Shown here piece after piece: positions 61,787-64,000 of a stretch of DNA of 64,000 nt. A model generated the notes under the pieces. That model did not search any database and was not told the DNA's origin. It worked only from the letters and a program-made list of their open reading frames with translations. A program made the position numbers and the translations under genes. The stretch's first letter is position 1. Each line of letters starts with the position of its first letter. This DNA comes from Lanius collurio (taxonomy: Eukaryota; Chordata; Aves; Passeriformes; Laniidae): positions 3,486,281-3,550,280 of the forward strand of contig JACBWW010000003.1 in assembly GCA_020086605.1 (NCBI GenBank), given 5' to 3'.

Positions 61787-63632
61787 ACTTTTAAAAGCTG
61801 TGTCTGCAGCCTGTGAGACTGATCTAAAAGTCGCCTTTTACATTTCCTCTCGCTGTTCTTAGGGGCAGGTACCGATACAATGGCGACATGTCGGTTTTAA
61901 TCCCCAGATTATACGAGTGCCCATCTTCTCTCTGGCAGCAGTGGCATTGAGTTTACTGCTTTCTCCAGAGAAGGTTTCAGTATTTACAGCGCATAGAGGA
62001 GGTCTACGGGTCGGGGAAGGAGGACGAGGGAGAAGAGGGAAGAAAGGGGCAGAAACAAGTCACCTACCTTTCTTAGAGTCATAGCTAGAGGGCCTGTAAT
62101 GTTGTTCTAGCTGGTTAGTGATCGTTTTCAAAGAGTCACTGCTCTGTTTGTGGACAGAGCTGGCATTTAGGACAGTCTGACTTAGTCCCTCGTTCGAAGC
62201 CACTGCTGAGGAGCTGTATCTCAGGATCCCCTGGCTCTGCAGAGCGTTAAAGTTCCCATAGTTTGTATAATTGCTATAAAAAGGTGAGGTGTAATAAATA
62301 TGCCTCCCCAGGAGGGAGGAGGGCGAGTAGGCAGCGCTGTGCGGGGCGGAAGCGGGGGTGGCCGAGGAGAGCGGCGCAGCCTGGCAGCCTTGGCCCAGGG
62401 TCTGACTCTTGAGGTCCGAGGTGGCGATTTCGGCCAGAGACCAGAGCTTGGGCTTGCTGGCCGGCGTCGGGGGGCCGGGGGAGGCGCGGGGGCCCAGCGC
62501 CGCCTTGCTGGCGCTGCGGGCGGCGTCGGCGTGCGGGTGGCCGAGGAGCGGGGCCTCCACGGCCGCCAGCGGAGAGGACGTGGCGGGCTTGGCCGGCGGG
62601 TCGCGCTCCCCGCCGCCGCCGTCGTCCTCCTCGATGTCCTCGTCCTCATCCTCGTCCTCGTCCTCTTCCTCCTCCTCGATGTCCTCGTACTTGTCTTTGC
62701 ACTCCGAGCCCGACTCGCAGAGGGGGTCGCCCGCTCGGCAGGGCAGCTTCTCGCCGTCCGATTCGGCGGAGCAGGAGTGGTCCGTCAGCGAGTCGACTTG
62801 CAAGCTGATCCCTGCGGGGGCCCGCCGGGCACAGAGAGGCAGTCAGGAGGGCGGCAAAACCCAGCGAGAGAGAACGAGCCCGGCCATCACCGCGCCACCG
62901 CTGCGGGCAGGCGGACTCAAGCCGTCCCGGCCTTTTCCCGTTCCGAGGAGCATCCATCCCCACGGGCTGGCTCCTCCGCGGCGCCTCCCGCACCTCCCCG
63001 CCTTGCCCATCACGGCGCCGCCAGCCGCCCCCTGCCCGCCTCGGCCACAGACACCGAGTGCCGACAAAGCGACCGGAGCAGCCGGAGGCGACCGGACGGG
63101 ACAGATTTGGGGGTCACTTTTGTTAAATGCCGCGCCCCTGCTCCTACCCCGCTGCCCCGGTTCCAGGGGGACTCGACGGGGCGGGATGGAGCCACCCCGC
63201 CGGGGCCGCAGTCACCCAGCGCCTACCTTCGTCCTCCGCGGAGGTTTCGTTGCTCTCGGGCATCTTCTCGGGGCTCTCCTCCTTACTCCTCGCCCCATCG
63301 CCTTCGTCGTCGTCCTCGTCCTCGCTCTTGTTCCGCGGGGCCCAGGTCATCTTGTTCTCCTTCTTGAGCCGCCGGCGGGCGTTGGCGAACCAGGTGGAGA
63401 CCTGGGTGAGGGTCATCTTGGTGATGATGGCCAGCATGATCTTCTCGCCCTTGGTGGGGTAGGGGTTCTTGCGATGTTCCTGCAGCCAGGCCTTCAGCGT
63501 GGCCGTGGCGTCGCGGGTGGCGTTCTTCCTGTACGCGGGGTCGTTGAGCTGGTAGGGGTAGGCAGGGCTGCCGTACGGGTGGTAGCTGATGGCTCCGGTC
63601 ATCCCCGTCGTATGGGCGTCGTAAGGGGAGCC
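61283..63632 (-). CDS. IRX2: IRX2 Iroquois homeobox transcription factor, coding exons 2-4 (5' partial)
   Basis: A TALE-class homeodomain transcription factor that acts in the nucleus and patterns embryonic tissues (family knowledge). The coding parts join as 63632-63227, 62811-62068 and 61326-61283 on the minus strand: 406 + 744 + 44 = 1194 bases, or 397 residues plus a TAG stop. All intron ends within the window are GT-AG and phases agree. Order in the partial protein: a [13 protein letters not shown] start; a 63-residue homeodomain at about residues 33-95 with the PYP three-residue loop extension and WFANARRR helix 3; an acidic serine-rich segment; a long Asp/Glu run; a [14 protein letters not shown]roquois-specific block; a tyrosine-rich [14 protein letters not shown] segment; and a C-terminus ending [34 protein letters not shown] and the C-terminus fit IRX2 rather than IRX1, IRX4 or IRX5. 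Exon 1, about 80 residues in relatives, lies past the window edge, so no start codon is present. Confidence 0.96.
61327..62067 (-). other. IRX2: IRX2 intron 3
   Basis: A 741-base GT-AG phase 1 intron. It is AT-richer than exon 3 and contains an uninterrupted T21 then A15 homopolymer palindrome at 61749-61784. I see no coding capacity in it. Confidence 0.92.
61749..61784. repeat. T21-A15 homopolymer palindrome in IRX2 intron 3
   Basis: Twenty-one T followed directly by fifteen A with no spacer, a perfect 30-bp palindrome. Open frames crossing it (Phe/Lys runs) are artefacts. Confidence 0.95.
62068..62811 (-). other. IRX2: IRX2 exon 3 (acidic, Iro motif and C-terminal region)
   Basis: A 744-base exon. 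The acceptor CCCCCGCAG ends at 62812 and the first bases GGATCAGC complete the split codon to give [10 protein letters not shown]. The donor AAAG|GTAGGTG is at 62067. It encodes [18 protein letters not shown], a long run of Asp/Glu in a GAG/GAC/GAT codon tract (about 62615-62690), an Ala/Pro-rich linker, the [14 protein letters not shown] block (probably the short motif SMART calls IRO), the aromatic segment [20 protein letters not shown] and a polar Ser-rich end. The exon is very GC-rich and CpG-rich, unlike the flanking desert. Large open frames on the opposite strand across it are compositional shadows. The Met at 62803 is internal, not a start. Confidence 0.95.
62812..63226 (-). other. IRX2: IRX2 intron 2
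   Basis: A 415-base GC-rich, CpG-rich GT-AG intron between the homeobox exon and exon 3, inserted after the first base of a Gly codon (phase 1). Open frames on both strands through it result from the scarcity of AT-rich stop codons. Confidence 0.93.
63227..63632 (-). other. IRX2: IRX2 exon 2 (homeobox exon)
   Basis: This 406-base internal exon follows an acceptor reading TTTTGTTCTGTCCAG (CAG at 63635-63633) and starts with codon GGC in phase 0. It ends GAAG|GTAGGC (donor GT at 63226-63225), leaving one base of a split Gly codon. It encodes a His/Tyr/Pro-rich lead ([16 protein letters not shown]), the whole homeodomain at about 63536-63348, and an acidic Ser-rich tail ([11 protein letters not shown] to NETSAEDEG). 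Residue 50 of the homeodomain is Ala (WFAN), as is usual for Iroquois proteins. Reading upstream of the acceptor stays open by chance into intron 1, so the apparent Met near 63779 is intronic and not a start. Confidence 0.96.
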
Positions 63633-64000
63633 CTGGACAGAACAAAACGGTGGGGTTGGCAATTTGTTATTGCTGATAGCCATTAGTGAGTTGTCAAGGC
63701 GAGATCGGCGGTTATATTTGTATTTCCCCGGGATGGTGTCTTGTATCCATATTCTATGAGGGGGAGTAGCAGCACCCAAAGGCCATTAAGTTACAATTCC
63801 CCCCCTCCTTCCCCCGCCCAGCACACAGGCACACGCGCTTAAAATCGGCGATGTTTTAATCTTTCTGACTAATTTCAGCTCCTTGTAATTGAATATTTCC
63901 CAATATAATTTTTGAACCGGGTAGACATTTTAAAGGCCCTACAGGTAGTGTCTTGATATCAACATTTCTCTCAAAGGTTCAAAAGATGTTTCCTTTTTTG
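63633..64000 (-). other. IRX2: IRX2 intron 1, 3' part (runs off the window)
   Basis: The sequence upstream of the exon 2 acceptor has no match to the expected IRX2 N-terminus (MSYPQ-type start), so exon 1 and the promoter are beyond 64000. The stretch holds a C-rich run near 63799-63820 and TAAT-containing AT-rich sequence after 63840. No further gene is visible. Confidence 0.8.

Noticed and set aside
62300..63686. Open frames of 355 and 425 codons on the plus strand opposite IRX2
   Set aside because: They lie exactly antisense to GC-rich IRX2 exons and introns. Their Ser, Val/Leu and Arg runs mirror the acidic codon tract and Ala/Pro-rich codons. No known domain is present.
63633..63779. 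Extension of the IRX2 homeobox frame upstream to a Met at 63779
   Set aside because: A clean CTGTCCAG acceptor precedes codon GGC at 63632, and the upstream residues do not resemble any IRX2 N-terminus. The frame is open by chance in intron 1.
1..64000. CRISPR arrays, tRNA or rRNA genes, complete LTR elements
   Set aside because: I looked for regular spaced repeats, tRNA-like cloverleaf arms and paired LTR ends and found none that I could support.

Overview
This is nuclear DNA from a vertebrate, most likely a bird and at any rate a sauropsid. It is AT-rich, with long gene-free stretches, and its recognisable interspersed repeats are all CR1 (chicken repeat 1) LINE fragments, some with the typical ATTCTATGATTCT-like 3' end. 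There are no bacterial-style operons, CRISPR arrays or phage genes. Nearly all short open frames in the window are chance or shadow frames.

The one secure protein-coding gene is at the right end on the minus strand: IRX2, a TALE-class Iroquois homeobox transcription factor. The window holds its coding exons 2, 3 and 4, two complete introns, the 3' UTR with polyadenylation signals, and the 3' part of intron 1. The first exon (N-terminus and promoter) lies beyond base 64000. The three exons join in frame across GT-AG sites and give 397 residues plus stop. The last coding exon has only 44 coding bases and is too short to show up as an open frame.

From 1 to about 33.7 kb the sequence is an ordinary AT-rich gene desert with CR1 debris: minus strand at 1-620 and 23350-23445, plus strand at about 888-1035, 9785-11275 and 32575-33690. 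It also holds a 336-base assembly gap, a GAA-type microsatellite, a 245-codon unassigned open frame (21207-21944) and one GC-rich island (about 32.2-32.57 kb). A motif-dense block at about 17.16-17.62 kb looks like a distal regulatory element.

From about 33.7 kb to the gene I recognise no transposable element. The sequence becomes more complex from about 49.5 kb. Between 51.3 and 59.5 kb, CpG-rich patches alternate with unique, TAAT-rich, homeodomain-motif-dense blocks. This layout is typical of the enhancer landscape on the 3' side of IRX2, facing IRX4 in the vertebrate IRX4-IRX2-IRX1 cluster. Conservation cannot be measured from one sequence, so the regulatory blocks are inferences.

I found no convincing new multi-gene system. 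The most useful leads are the candidate enhancers, the CpG islands that are not at a known promoter, Pumilio sites that overlap the IRX2 poly(A) signals, and a few odd repeats.
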